Source of the DNA: an uncultured Dysosmobacter sp.
Lineage (GTDB): Bacteria; Bacillota; Clostridia; Oscillospirales; Oscillospiraceae
Assembly: GCA_934504065.1 (NCBI GenBank)
Contig: CAKSVQ010000054.1
Location: 1-13,153 of the forward strand
DNA length: 13,153 nucleotides
Direction of reading: 5' to 3'
The notes beneath the pieces are model-generated. The model did not search any database and had not been told where the DNA came from. It worked only from the letters and a program-made list of their open reading frames with translations. Made by a program: the position numbers and the translations under genes. This document shows positions 5,117-11,406 of the stretch, piece after piece. Every line of letters starts with the position of its first letter. Position 1 is the first letter of the stretch.

Positions 5117-6547
5117 CTACCACGGGTGCTGCGCCCGGGACTGCTCCGTGGTCATGGCGAAATAGTCATAGTTGACCGACGGGCCGCTGTCGCCCCATGT
5201 GGTGTCAATGTGGCAGATCTCCCCGTCCAGATGGGCCACCGTCCAAATGTGGGAGCTGTTGGAGAGCGCCAGACAGTCGATGCCCTCCAGCTTCAAAAGC
5301 AGGTTATACGCCCCGGTGTAACCGTCGCACACGGCATAGCCCCGGGTAAACAGACTGTACGGCGTGTGGCTGATGGAATCGTCCGCCGCCGTATAGTCAT
5401 AGGCCGCATTTTCGCAGACCCACGTGTAATAGACCCGGGCCTTTTCCTTTTCCGTCATGGAGGCCGTGATCTGCCGATCGGCCCACAGGCGGTCGTGGAC
5501 GGCAATAGCGGCAGCCAGCGCTTCGGCGCGGTGGGACTGTACATCCCCGCCGCCCGCGGCGGAAAAGGTCAGCGTCATCTCCCCGGCCAGCGAATAGGAG
5601 CAGGACACGGAATTATAGCCCTGCTCGCAGTACCGCTTCACCGCCGTCAGCGCCTGCTGCATCACCTGCCGGGCCTTGACTGCGGAAAGCGCGGGATAGC
5701 GCAGCGTCAGCGTACTTTCCCCGCGGGAGAGCATATAACGCACGTCCCCGTCCACCTCTTCATCCGTGGTGGGGGACGCCGTGTAAACGCCGGGCTTCAC
5801 CAGCCCCGCAAGGGTCGCGCCCTCCGCGCTGTACGACGGGGTAAGCTCCCAGTCCAGCAGCAGGCGCAGGGAGGGATCGGCCAGCCGGGTCAGCATGGCG
5901 GCGGCCGCGCCCCGGGTCAGCGGGGCGTCCGGCAAAAACGTACCGTTCCCATCCACCCCTGCGCAGATACCTGTGCGGTAAAGGGTAAGAATATCCTGAT
6001 CGTACGGCGTGTACTCCGTCACGTCGGTAATAAAGCGGTTGGTGGCATACCCCTCTGCCACGGTCTCCTCATTAATGGGCTGCATGGCGTCCTCCGGCAG
6101 GAGATTTGCCAGAAGGTGCGCCATCTGGGCCCGGGTGACCGGGGCGGAAAGCTGGCCGTCCAGCTCATCGCCCAGCCGCTGCTGGGCCTGGAGGTAACGA
6201 AGATACGGCTCCGCCGCGCTCTGCCCCTCCGTGCGGTAAGCATCCGCTCCGGCTTCCGCGCTGCCCGTACAGTAAAGGCTGCGGATGCGCCCGGCAAAAA
6301 TCACGGCCTGTCCCACAGTCAGGTCATCCTGCAATCCGAAGGTGCCGTCCTCCTTTCCGACGGAAAGGCCATATTCATACAGGGCGGATACATTTTCATA
6401 AAAAACAGAGTCCGCCGAAAGGTCGGCAAACTGGCCGTGATAGCTCTGCGTGCGGGCAAAGTGGTCCATTGAGCCGCCCTCCGCGGCCATGGCCGGGGCA
6501 GAGAGCAGCAGGCACAGCGTCAGCAGCAGGGGAAGGCTTTTTTTCAC
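5117..6547 (-). CDS. Secreted SLH-domain protein with transglutaminase-like domain
   Basis: This 476-residue protein uses a GTG start (6545-6547) behind AAAGGAG. Residues 1-22 are a signal peptide (MKKSLPLLLTLCLLLSAPAMAA). Three SLH-like segments follow, about 40-92 (FADLSADSVFYENVSALYEYGL..), 115-152 and 172-225 (DVTEYTPYDQDILTLYRTGICAGVDGNGTF..). They would attach the protein to pyruvylated wall polymers. A spacer leads to a transglutaminase-like domain at about 340-476 with an apparent Cys-His-Asp triad: Cys407 in 'GYAVCDGYT', His433 in 'SSHIWTV' and Asp448 in 'HIDTTWGDS'. Many bacterial members of this fold act as peptidases or amidases rather than cross-linkers, so the reaction is uncertain. 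It begins 25 bases after the LCP gene and is likely co-transcribed with it, suggesting a wall-assembly or wall-remodelling role. Confidence 0.85.
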   Translation of the reverse strand: MKKSLPLLLTLCLLLSAPAMAAEGGSMDHFARTQSYHGQFADLSADSVFYENVSALYEYGLSVGKEDGTFGLQDDLTVGQAVIFAGRIRSLYCTGSAEAGADAYRTEGQSAAEPYLRYLQAQQRLGDELDGQLSAPVTRAQMAHLLANLLPEDAMQPINEETVAEGYATNRFITDVTEYTPYDQDILTLYRTGICAGVDGNGTFLPDAPLTRGAAAAMLTRLADPSLRLLLDWELTPSYSAEGATLAGLVKPGVYTASPTTDEEVDGDVRYMLSRGESTLTLRYPALSAVKARQVMQQALTAVKRYCEQGYNSVSCSYSLAGEMTLTFSAAGGGDVQSHRAEALAAAIAVHDRLWADRQITASMTEKEKARVYYTWVCENAAYDYTAADDSISHTPYSLFTRGYAVCDGYTGAYNLLLKLEGIDCLALSNSSHIWTVAHLDGEICHIDTTWGDSGPSVNYDYFAMTTEQSRAQHPW

Positions 6548-6572
6548 AAAGAACTCCTTTCAAAGGACGGCG

Positions 6573-7583
6573 TCAGGGAATTTGCAGGTCCTCCGCCGTG
6601 CGGTCTTCCACATAGGGGTTGAGGTGCTGGTTGATCAGGGCCAGCGTCTCTTCTTTATCTAAATAGATGTAAGGGGATTTCCAGTTTCCGGGCAGGGTGG
6701 AAAAGTCGATGTTTTCCGCGCCGATGCTGATGGCCTCCCGACCCAGCCACGCAAGGTTGCCGAGGGTCAGGTCCGTTTCCACATACTGCTGGAAAATTTT
6801 CATCAGGCTGTCGATCTTCGTCAGGCTGGAAACCGTCAGCGTCTGCTTGGCAACGGCCTTTAAAAAGTTCTGTTGGGTCTGCATCCGGCCAATGTCCTCG
6901 CTGCCGTATCCGGTGCCGTCGTTATTGTGGCGGAAACGGACGACCCGCAGCGCGTCGGCTCCGTTCAAGTGGCGGTAGCCCTTGGTGAAGTGGATATGCA
7001 GGTCCTGCACGGGGTCGTCATAATCCATGTCCACCGGGACGGTAAAATCCACGCCGCCGATGGCGTTCACCAGCGCTTCAAAGCCCTTGAGGTCCACCAG
7101 AACGGTGTAGTCCACCGGGATGCCCAGCTGCTGGGAGACCACGTCGGATAACAGCGCCATCCCGCCGCTGTTGTAAGCGGCGTTGATTTTGTGGTTCTTC
7201 CCGTTGAAATAAGCCTTGGTGTCCCGGGGGATGCTCACACCGTAAATGGAGTCGTTGGCCGCGTCCACCGCCAGCAGGATATTGGTGTCGCTGCCGCCGT
7301 TGCCGTCGTCCACGCCGGAGACAAGGATAGTGTAAAAGTCCGCCTTCCGCTCCAGATGGGAGCGCAGCGCCTCCTGCGCGGGGTCTTCCTCCAGTGTCTC
7401 TTCGCTGGAGCTGCTGACACTGTCCGCGGTAGAAGCTGGCATGTCCTCCGCAGGCTTTTGCTCCGGCGCACGGAAGATCAGGTGGGAAGCGGCGAACCCC
7501 ACGGCGCACAGCACAAGGAGGACCAGTACGATCGCGGGCAGAGGGCTCCGCTTTTTCCGGCGGAGGTGACGGGGTTTGGACAT
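6573..7583 (-). CDS. LytR-CpsA-Psr (LCP) family cell-wall glycopolymer transferase
   Basis: The start is ATG 7581-7583 (AAAGGAG about 12 bases upstream) rather than the longer open frame to 7709, because the -10 box of the upstream promoter lies inside that extension. The 336-residue product has a basic cytoplasmic N-terminus (MSKPRHLRRKKRS), one TM helix (about 14-36), a Ser/Glu-rich linker, and an LCP domain from about 82. Visible LCP motifs are Asp99 in 'GGSDTNILLAV', 'SIPRDTKAY' (118-122), 'HKINAAYNSGG', and 'RFRHNNDGTGYGSEDIGRMQTQQ' (Arg216, Arg218, Asp230, Arg233). LCP proteins transfer undecaprenyl-linked glycopolymers to peptidoglycan on the outer membrane face. It is the first gene of a two-gene operon with the SLH-transglutaminase protein. 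Confidence 0.92.
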   Translation of the reverse strand: MSKPRHLRRKKRSPLPAIVLVLLVLCAVGFAASHLIFRAPEQKPAEDMPASTADSVSSSSEETLEEDPAQEALRSHLERKADFYTILVSGVDDGNGGSDTNILLAVDAANDSIYGVSIPRDTKAYFNGKNHKINAAYNSGGMALLSDVVSQQLGIPVDYTVLVDLKGFEALVNAIGGVDFTVPVDMDYDDPVQDLHIHFTKGYRHLNGADALRVVRFRHNNDGTGYGSEDIGRMQTQQNFLKAVAKQTLTVSSLTKIDSLMKIFQQYVETDLTLGNLAWLGREAISIGAENIDFSTLPGNWKSPYIYLDKEETLALINQHLNPYVEDRTAEDLQIP

Positions 7584-7637
7584 GGGAAACAACGCTCCTT
7601 TGCTCGAAAGCAGTCGATTTACATAATGCTTCCTCCA

Positions 7638-7666
7638 ATTATATAGCCCACCCCTTAAAAACACAA
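7638..7666 (-). promoter_or_regulatory. Sigma-A-type promoter of the LCP operon
   Basis: On the minus strand TTGTGT (7661-7666) and TATAAT (7638-7643) are separated by 17 bases. The expected start site near 7631 gives a leader of about 48 bases before the ATG at 7583. Confidence 0.7.
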
Positions 7667-7706
7667 GAGAAAGATGCGGCCGCCGTAAAAAAGGAACGCT
7701 TTGCGC

Positions 7707-7748
7707 CAAAAACAGGAAATATCCCCAAAGGTTTTCCCTTTGGGGATA
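7707..7748 (-). terminator. Terminator of spoIIID
   Basis: TATCCCCAAAGG (7720-7731) pairs with CCTTTGGGGATA (7737-7748) around a 5-base loop. Reading leftward the stem is followed by a U-rich TTTCCTGTTTTT. It lies downstream of spoIIID (stop at 7791) and ahead of the LCP promoter, so it separates the two units. Confidence 0.7.
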
Positions 7749-7756
7749 CGAGATCG

Positions 7757-7785
7757 TCGAGCAAGTGGCTTTGCCACTTGCTCGA
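7757..7785. repeat. Isolated copy of repeat module D after spoIIID
   Basis: TCGAGCAAGTGGC (7757-7769) pairs with GCCACTTGCTCGA (7773-7785) around TTT: 13 perfect pairs. It has the same length, core (AAGTGGC/GCCACTT) and 3-base loop as the hairpin at 5084-5112. The three positions that differ in the left arm are all compensated in the right arm. It is followed by GAAAT, where copy 1 has GAAAA. It forms a tandem pair of stems with the terminator at 7720-7748. Confidence 0.7.
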
Positions 7786-7790
7786 AATCT

Positions 7791-8051
7791 TTAAGCGCCG
7801 CCCCGGTATTTCCTCCGGGTGGCAATGCCGCCCCGGATGTGCCGCTGGGCCTTGTTCACATCCAGCACCTCTTTGACCTGCAAGTAAAGCGAACGGTTAA
7901 ACAGCGGCAGCCGTTCGGAAATATCCTTATGGACCGTGGATTTGCTCACGCCGAATTTTTGCGCGGCGGCACGGACTGTTGCCCGGTTTTCTATCATGTA
8001 AAGAGCCAGACGTTCCGCCCGCTCCTCCATATTCTCCTTCAAACCCTTCAC
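7791..8051 (-). CDS. spoIIID: Sporulation transcriptional regulator SpoIIID
   Basis: The 86-residue product is a close match to SpoIIID, the small DNA-binding protein that tunes sigma-E-dependent gene expression in the mother cell during sporulation. Diagnostic segments are 'ATVRAAAQKFGVSKSTVHKDISERLP' (helix-turn-helix, about 24-49), then 'EVLDVNKAQRHIRGG' (61-75) and 'IATRRKYRGG' at the basic C-terminus, which contacts the minor groove. Length agrees with the family (80-93 residues). The start is taken as GTG 8049-8051. An internal ATG at 8028-8030 is possible but lies only 3 bases after GAAGGAG and would shorten the conserved N-terminus. A sigma-E-like promoter precedes it. It indicates that the organism forms endospores. 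Confidence 0.95.
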   Translation of the reverse strand: MKGLKENMEERAERLALYMIENRATVRAAAQKFGVSKSTVHKDISERLPLFNRSLYLQVKEVLDVNKAQRHIRGGIATRRKYRGGA

Positions 8052-8071
8052 TCCCCGCCTCTAGTTAGTCC

Positions 8072-8100
8072 ATCCTATGCGGGAAAGAAAGGGCTTATGC
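8072..8100 (-). promoter_or_regulatory. Candidate sigma-E promoter of spoIIID
   Basis: Reading leftward, GCATAAG (8094-8100) and CATAGGAT (8072-8079) are separated by exactly 14 bases. The Bacillus sigma-E consensus is roughly [GT][AC]ATA[AT][AT], 14 bases, CATACA[AC]T, which gives a good -35 and a partly matching -10. The start site would be near 8065, just ahead of the GTG. In Bacillus subtilis spoIIID is transcribed by sigma-E, so the match is in the expected place. It is a pattern match only. Confidence 0.5.
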
Positions 8101-8265
8101 CGCCGCGCGCCGGGGTTTTCAGGCTTTTCCGCCGTTTTACCCGCCCCAAATTCTGCGGAGCAAGCCCAGCTTGACGAAAAAGCTCTGCTTAACGAGAAGA
8201 GCTTCTATGCGGCAGGGGGGGTACGAGGGGACGGCAGCCCTTTCGTGTTAAATCAAATGCCTGCC

Positions 8266-8376
8266 AAAAGCCTCGCAGAGTTCCGTCATCCGCAGATGAC
8301 GGAATCAAATTTCATTCCGTGTTCTGCCGCGACATGTGCGTGGCAGAACACTCCCTACGCTTCGCCACTTGTTCGA
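8266..8376. repeat. Structured dispersed repeat, copy 2 (short form)
   Basis: The lead-in AAAGCCTCGCAGAG matches copy 1. Hairpin A is TTCCGTCATC (8281-8290), loop CGCA (8291-8294) and GATGACGGAA (8295-8304). Hairpin B is GTGTTCTGCC (8319-8328), a 13-base loop (8329-8341) and GGCAGAACAC (8342-8351), identical to copy 1 in stem and loop. Hairpin C is absent. Only the right half of module D remains (GCCACTTGTTCGA, 8364-8376), followed by AAAA as in copy 1. The spacer between A and B differs in sequence and length. The element ends about 30 bases before the TATAAT of the sigma-factor gene. Confidence 0.8.
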
Positions 8377-8408
8377 AAACTTTCCGTGGGTTTTCCCAAA
8401 AGCGCGTG

Positions 8409-8414
8409 TATAAT
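8409..8414 (+). promoter_or_regulatory. -10 box of the sigma-factor gene
   Basis: A perfect TATAAT occurs here, 31 bases before the proposed TTG start. No good TTGACA-like -35 is visible at 17 bases; GTGGGT occupies that position. The promoter may thus be activator-dependent or use another sigma factor, possibly the encoded one. The in-frame ATG at 8413 overlaps this box and would not be in the transcript. Confidence 0.5.
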
Positions 8415-8445
8415 GGAGCAGAGAAAGAGAGGAGGCGGTGCGGCC

Positions 8446-8985
8446 TTGGAAAAGGAGATCGTGGCGCTGCTGCTTCAACGAAACGAAGAGGGCCTGCAGC
8501 TCCTGCTGCGGTATTACGGGCCGCTGCTGCGGTACATGATCGCGCCCATCCTGCCCGACCCGCAGGACCGTGAGGACTGCCTTTCGGAAACCACCCTCCG
8601 GGTGTGGGAGGGCATCGCCCGGTTCGACCCCCAGCGGGGAAGCTGGAACGCATGGCTCACTGCGGTGGCCAGAAACACGGCGTTGAACCACGCCCGGCAG
8701 CTCTCCCGCCACAGCGGCGCGTCCGAGCTGACCGGGGAAATTCCCGCGCCGCAGCCCTCTCCGGAAGAGCAGCTGGTCCGCAAAGAGCGGCAGGCCGCGC
8801 TGCGCCGGGCGCTGGCGCAGCTGTCGGACGGAGAACAGGCCCTGTTTTATCGAAAGTATTATTACCTGCAATCCACCGCCCAGATCGCCTCGGAGCTGGG
8901 CATGACGGAGCGGGCGGTGGAGGGCAGGCTGTACCGGGTGAAAAAGCGGCTGCGCAGGCTGTTGGGAGGTGAGGCGGATGTGTGA
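8446..8985 (+). CDS. ECF-type RNA polymerase sigma factor (sigma-70 family)
   Basis: The start is taken as TTG 8446-8448, 10 bases after AGGAGG. The upstream in-frame ATG (8413) overlaps a TATAAT box and lacks a ribosome-binding site. The 179-residue product has the two-domain ECF layout. Sigma2 is at about 10-85 ('DREDCLSETTLRVWEGIARFDPQRGSWNAWLTAVARNTALNHAR', holding the core-binding and -10 contacts). A linker of about 25 residues follows, then sigma4 at about 112-172 ('LAQLSDGEQALFYRKYYYLQSTAQIASELGMTERAVEGRLYRVKKRLRRLL', the -35-binding helix-turn-helix). Its last 8 bases overlap the start of the membrane-protein gene, a usual sigma/anti-sigma arrangement. The stimulus is unknown. Confidence 0.9.
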   Translation: MEKEIVALLLQRNEEGLQLLLRYYGPLLRYMIAPILPDPQDREDCLSETTLRVWEGIARFDPQRGSWNAWLTAVARNTALNHARQLSRHSGASELTGEIPAPQPSPEEQLVRKERQAALRRALAQLSDGEQALFYRKYYYLQSTAQIASELGMTERAVEGRLYRVKKRLRRLLGGEADV

Positions 8986-10495
8986 AACGGATTGGAGCCA
9001 CATCAGTGAACAGGATCTTGATGTACTGCTGGAGCAAAGCGTACCCCCGCCGCCGGATCAGATCGTCCGTCAGGTGACCCCATGGAGACGGGCAATGAAC
9101 CGGGTGCTGGTCGGCTCGGTGCTGTGCACCCTCACCCTCCAGTTCTGGAACCTGCAATATCTTCTTCCGGCCATCGGCACGGTGCTGCTCCTGCTGGGCT
9201 TTCGCACCCTGCGGCAAGAAAACCGGAGCTTCCGCCTTTGCTTTGGGGCCTCGGCGCTGCGCTGCGCCTGCTGCATCGGCTCTTTGACCCTGAACGCCAC
9301 CGTCTGGCGCGGCGCGGCATCAGCATGGCTGGCTGCCGCCAGCACGGCGCTGATGCTGGCGGCGCTGGTGGGACTGTGGCAGGGCTTGCGGGCCGTGCGG
9401 CGGAAGGCAGGTCTCCTGCCGGGAGCCGCCGGTGCCGCCGCCCTAATGGTCTGGTACGCGGTGCTGGTGGCGCTGGGTGCCGCACATGTGCAGGGGCCGC
9501 TCCTCCCTCTTTTGATGCTGGCAGCTTACGGCGTGATGCTGCGCAGCGTCTGGCGCTTGACAAAGGAGCTGGATGAAGCGGGCTATGCCGTGCAGGCCGC
9601 CCCCGTCCGCCTCAGCGACGGGCACACCGTGGCGGCGCTGGCGATCATCCTTGCCGTGTGCCTTGCCTGCGGGTATCTGTTTGCGGGAAAGTACCAGATG
9701 CACTGGCAGGAAACAGCCCCCGCGCAGCAGGGCGGCACGGCGGAGGAGCGCGCCCTGCTTCTCTCGCTGGGCTTTCCGGAAACCGTGCTGAATGACCTTT
9801 CGCCCGAGGACCTTGCCGCCTGCAAGGGCGCGCTGCGGGTGACGGTCCACACCGAGGATATGCCCATCAACGACGGGCGCGTCGTGCGGAAGACCTCCGG
9901 CAGCGGGGCCCAGCGCTTCACCACGGAGACCACGGTCTATGACCGCAAAGAGCTGCGCCTGACCTCTGTGGCCGTGGAGCTGCCGGAGGGGGGAGCGTGG
10001 CGCGTGTTCCACCATTTCCAGTGGGTGGAAGGCCCCGGCTTCTGCGGCACGGAGTCCATCCAGCTCTGGCCCACCTATCAGGGGATCCCGGACGGCTGGA
10101 CGCAAAGCGGCGGCCTGACCGGGCGCGTGCTCTATGACCGGGATGGTAAGACCTTCGCCGCGCCCTATGCGTCGCTGGGACCGGAGACCTTTTCCTCTGC
10201 CAACGCTTTCGGCGCCACCCAGACCAGCACCGACATTTTTGCCGCCTTCTCCATGCCCGCAAAGGAAGAGCGGCAGCGGGGGTATGTTGCCTATTCGGCC
10301 CGGGAGACGCAGGAGGGATACCTCCTCAGCAGCTGGATCAACTATACCCATCAGGTAAGCCCGCTGCAATACCCGGTGGTCACGGCCATGGAAAAGCGAA
10401 TGGCGACCGTATGGCACCGAGCAGGCGTATTCCGGACCGTGCAGGACGCCCTGCAATTCTATCCATCGGAAGGCCCCGCAGAAGAAACCAACTGA
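8978..10495 (+). CDS. Polytopic membrane protein, putative anti-sigma factor/sensor for the adjacent sigma factor
   Basis: The start is ATG 8978, 5 bases after GGAGGTGA, overlapping the sigma-factor stop; a GTG three codons upstream is less likely. The 505-residue protein has a cytoplasmic N-terminus of about 40 residues ('WSHISEQDLDVLLEQSVPPPPDQIVRQVTPWRRAMNRVL'), about six or seven TM helices between residues 42 and 236, and a large extracytoplasmic domain (about 240-505). The latter contains 'LLLSLGFPETVLNDLSPEDLAACKGA' and many aromatic beta-type segments. The N-terminal 'DxLLxxSVPPxPPxxI' stretch could bind the sigma factor. No zinc-type anti-sigma motif (HxxxCxxC) is present, so this would be an unusual class. 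The function is inferred from coupling and topology; I recognise no characterised homologue. Confidence 0.7.
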   Translation: MCETDWSHISEQDLDVLLEQSVPPPPDQIVRQVTPWRRAMNRVLVGSVLCTLTLQFWNLQYLLPAIGTVLLLLGFRTLRQENRSFRLCFGASALRCACCIGSLTLNATVWRGAASAWLAAASTALMLAALVGLWQGLRAVRRKAGLLPGAAGAAALMVWYAVLVALGAAHVQGPLLPLLMLAAYGVMLRSVWRLTKELDEAGYAVQAAPVRLSDGHTVAALAIILAVCLACGYLFAGKYQMHWQETAPAQQGGTAEERALLLSLGFPETVLNDLSPEDLAACKGALRVTVHTEDMPINDGRVVRKTSGSGAQRFTTETTVYDRKELRLTSVAVELPEGGAWRVFHHFQWVEGPGFCGTESIQLWPTYQGIPDGWTQSGGLTGRVLYDRDGKTFAAPYASLGPETFSSANAFGATQTSTDIFAAFSMPAKEERQRGYVAYSARETQEGYLLSSWINYTHQVSPLQYPVVTAMEKRMATVWHRAGVFRTVQDALQFYPSEGPAEETN

Positions 10496-10510
10496 ATAAA
10501 TGCCCAATAT

Positions 10511-10548
10511 AACATCCCCGGTGTGACCATGGTCACACCGGGGATGTT
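10511..10548. terminator. 38-bp perfect palindrome between convergent genes, probable terminator
   Basis: The left half AACATCCCCGGTGTGACCA (10511-10529) is the exact reverse complement of 10530-10548, with CCATGG at the centre. It starts 16 bases after the stop of the membrane-protein gene and ends 22 bases before the stop of the GntR gene (leftward). The stem is long and GC-rich, but U-tracts on either side are weak. Besides bidirectional termination, the inner TGTGACCATGGTCACA looks like a dimeric operator. Confidence 0.55.
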
Positions 10549-10570
10549 GCATTCAATTTCAATTCCCGTT

Positions 10571-11254
10571 TTAGTCCTGTAAAGTATTAATCAGGTGCTT
10601 CATGTGGATGCTCATGGCGTGGCTGGCGCCGTTGCCGTCCCGTTTGAGCAGAAAATCAAGGATGAGCCGATTATCGCTGACGGCGATGTCCTGCATGTGC
10701 TTGCGGTTCTGGGACAGCTGCAAAATTTCGTTGACGGCGCTGTTGATGATGGGATACAGCCGCCGCATATACTCATTGTGGGACGCCTTGATGATGGCCC
10801 AGTGAAATTCCTGATCCGCCAGCGGCCAGTCGCCGCCCTCGGCGGCAATGCGCTCCATGCGCTGGGCCTTGCGCTCGATCTGGGCAAGCTCATCGTCCGT
10901 TGCCCGCTGGCAGGCCAGCGCCACCGTGGCCGGCTCAAAGATCAGCCGCATTTCAAAAAGATCCTTGGCCCGCACCCGGGAACGCAGCCCGGCCAGCGAG
11001 GTCAGGTCCATTCCGGCGGCGGGCAGATCCTCGCTGACATAGGTGCCCTTGCCCCGGCGAATCTCCAGCACGCCCTGCGCCACCAGAAACGACACGGCCT
11101 CCCGCAGCGTGGTGCGGCTGACCTTCAGCGCCTCGCTGAGCTCATTTTCATTGGGCAGCTTGCTGCCCGGCGCATACCGCCCCTCGTCCACGATCATCTC
11201 ATACAGTCGGTCAGAGGTCTGCTCCGACAGCTTCGCTTTTCTGAATTCCGCCAT
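10571..11254 (-). CDS. GntR-family transcriptional regulator, FadR subfamily (FCD domain)
   Basis: The 227-residue protein has a winged helix-turn-helix at about 8-76 ('LSEQTSDRLYEMIVDEGRYAPGSKLPNENELSEALKVSRTTLREAVSFLVAQGVLEIRRGKGTYV', the GntR signature) and an all-helical FCD effector domain at about 93-220. FCD metal ligands are partly visible: Asp147 and His151 ('LADQEFHWAI') and His217 ('AMSIHMKHL'). The position usually holding His in 'D-H-x-x-I' is Asn195 ('SDNRLILDFL'), so metal or ligand binding may differ. FCD regulators respond to carboxylic acids. It is divergent from the 2-oxoacid:ferredoxin oxidoreductase operon, which makes that operon its likely target. The ATG is preceded by GGAGGC. 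Confidence 0.92.
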   Translation of the reverse strand: MAEFRKAKLSEQTSDRLYEMIVDEGRYAPGSKLPNENELSEALKVSRTTLREAVSFLVAQGVLEIRRGKGTYVSEDLPAAGMDLTSLAGLRSRVRAKDLFEMRLIFEPATVALACQRATDDELAQIERKAQRMERIAAEGGDWPLADQEFHWAIIKASHNEYMRRLYPIINSAVNEILQLSQNRKHMQDIAVSDNRLILDFLLKRDGNGASHAMSIHMKHLINTLQD

Positions 11255-11277
11255 AATTCTGCCTCCGTTCTTTTTTC

Positions 11278-11306
11278 AATATACAATGAAAATTGGGCTT
11301 TTTCAA
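11278..11306 (-). promoter_or_regulatory. Promoter of the GntR/FCD regulator gene
   Basis: On the minus strand TTGAAA (11301-11306) and TATATT (11278-11283) are 17 bases apart. The start site would be near 11271, leaving a short leader to the ATG at 11254. Confidence 0.7.
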
Positions 11307-11377
11307 GGGTGATTTGGGCATTTCGCAAACAAAACATCCGGGGAATATGCCGTTTTGCATAAAAAAGTAAGTCGCTC

Positions 11378-11406
11378 TTGACATCATACTGTTGCTGGTG
11401 TACAAT
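11378..11406 (+). promoter_or_regulatory. Strong promoter of the ATPase-ferredoxin-VorB operon
   Basis: A perfect TTGACA (11378-11383), a 17-base spacer and TACAAT (11401-11406). The start site would be near 11413, about 50 bases before the TTG. The promoter is bracketed by operator-like repeats. Confidence 0.8.

Larger units (their letters stand above)
8052..8445. other. Divergent intergenic region between spoIIID and the sigma-factor gene
   Basis: This stretch of almost 400 bases has no credible gene. It holds the candidate sigma-E promoter (8072-8100) and a weak inverted repeat AAGCTCT/AGAGCTT (8180-8186 with 8198-8204). It also holds the structured repeat copy 2 (8266-8376), a TATAAT box (8409-8414) and the ribosome-binding site of the sigma-factor gene (8430-8435). 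An open frame crosses it in phase with the sigma factor, but its composition has no protein character and the -10 box lies inside it. A G-rich run near 8213-8220 is notable but unexplained. Confidence 0.6.

Noticed and set aside
4967..6472. 501-codon plus-strand open frame
   Set aside because: It is antisense to the SLH-transglutaminase gene, has Arg/Gly/His-rich composition without domains, and starts inside the structured repeat. It is a typical GC-rich shadow frame.
7584..7709. 42-residue N-terminal extension of the LCP protein
   Set aside because: It contains the -10 box (7638-7643) and has no ribosome-binding site; the ATG at 7583 follows AAAGGAG and begins the usual basic-TM N-terminus.
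8077..8445. N-terminal extension of the sigma factor to 302 residues
   Set aside because: The extension is translated repeat and promoter sequence, and homologous ECF factors are about 180 residues.
9443..10552. 369-codon minus-strand open frame
   Set aside because: Antisense to the membrane-protein gene and running through the palindrome; no recognisable domain.
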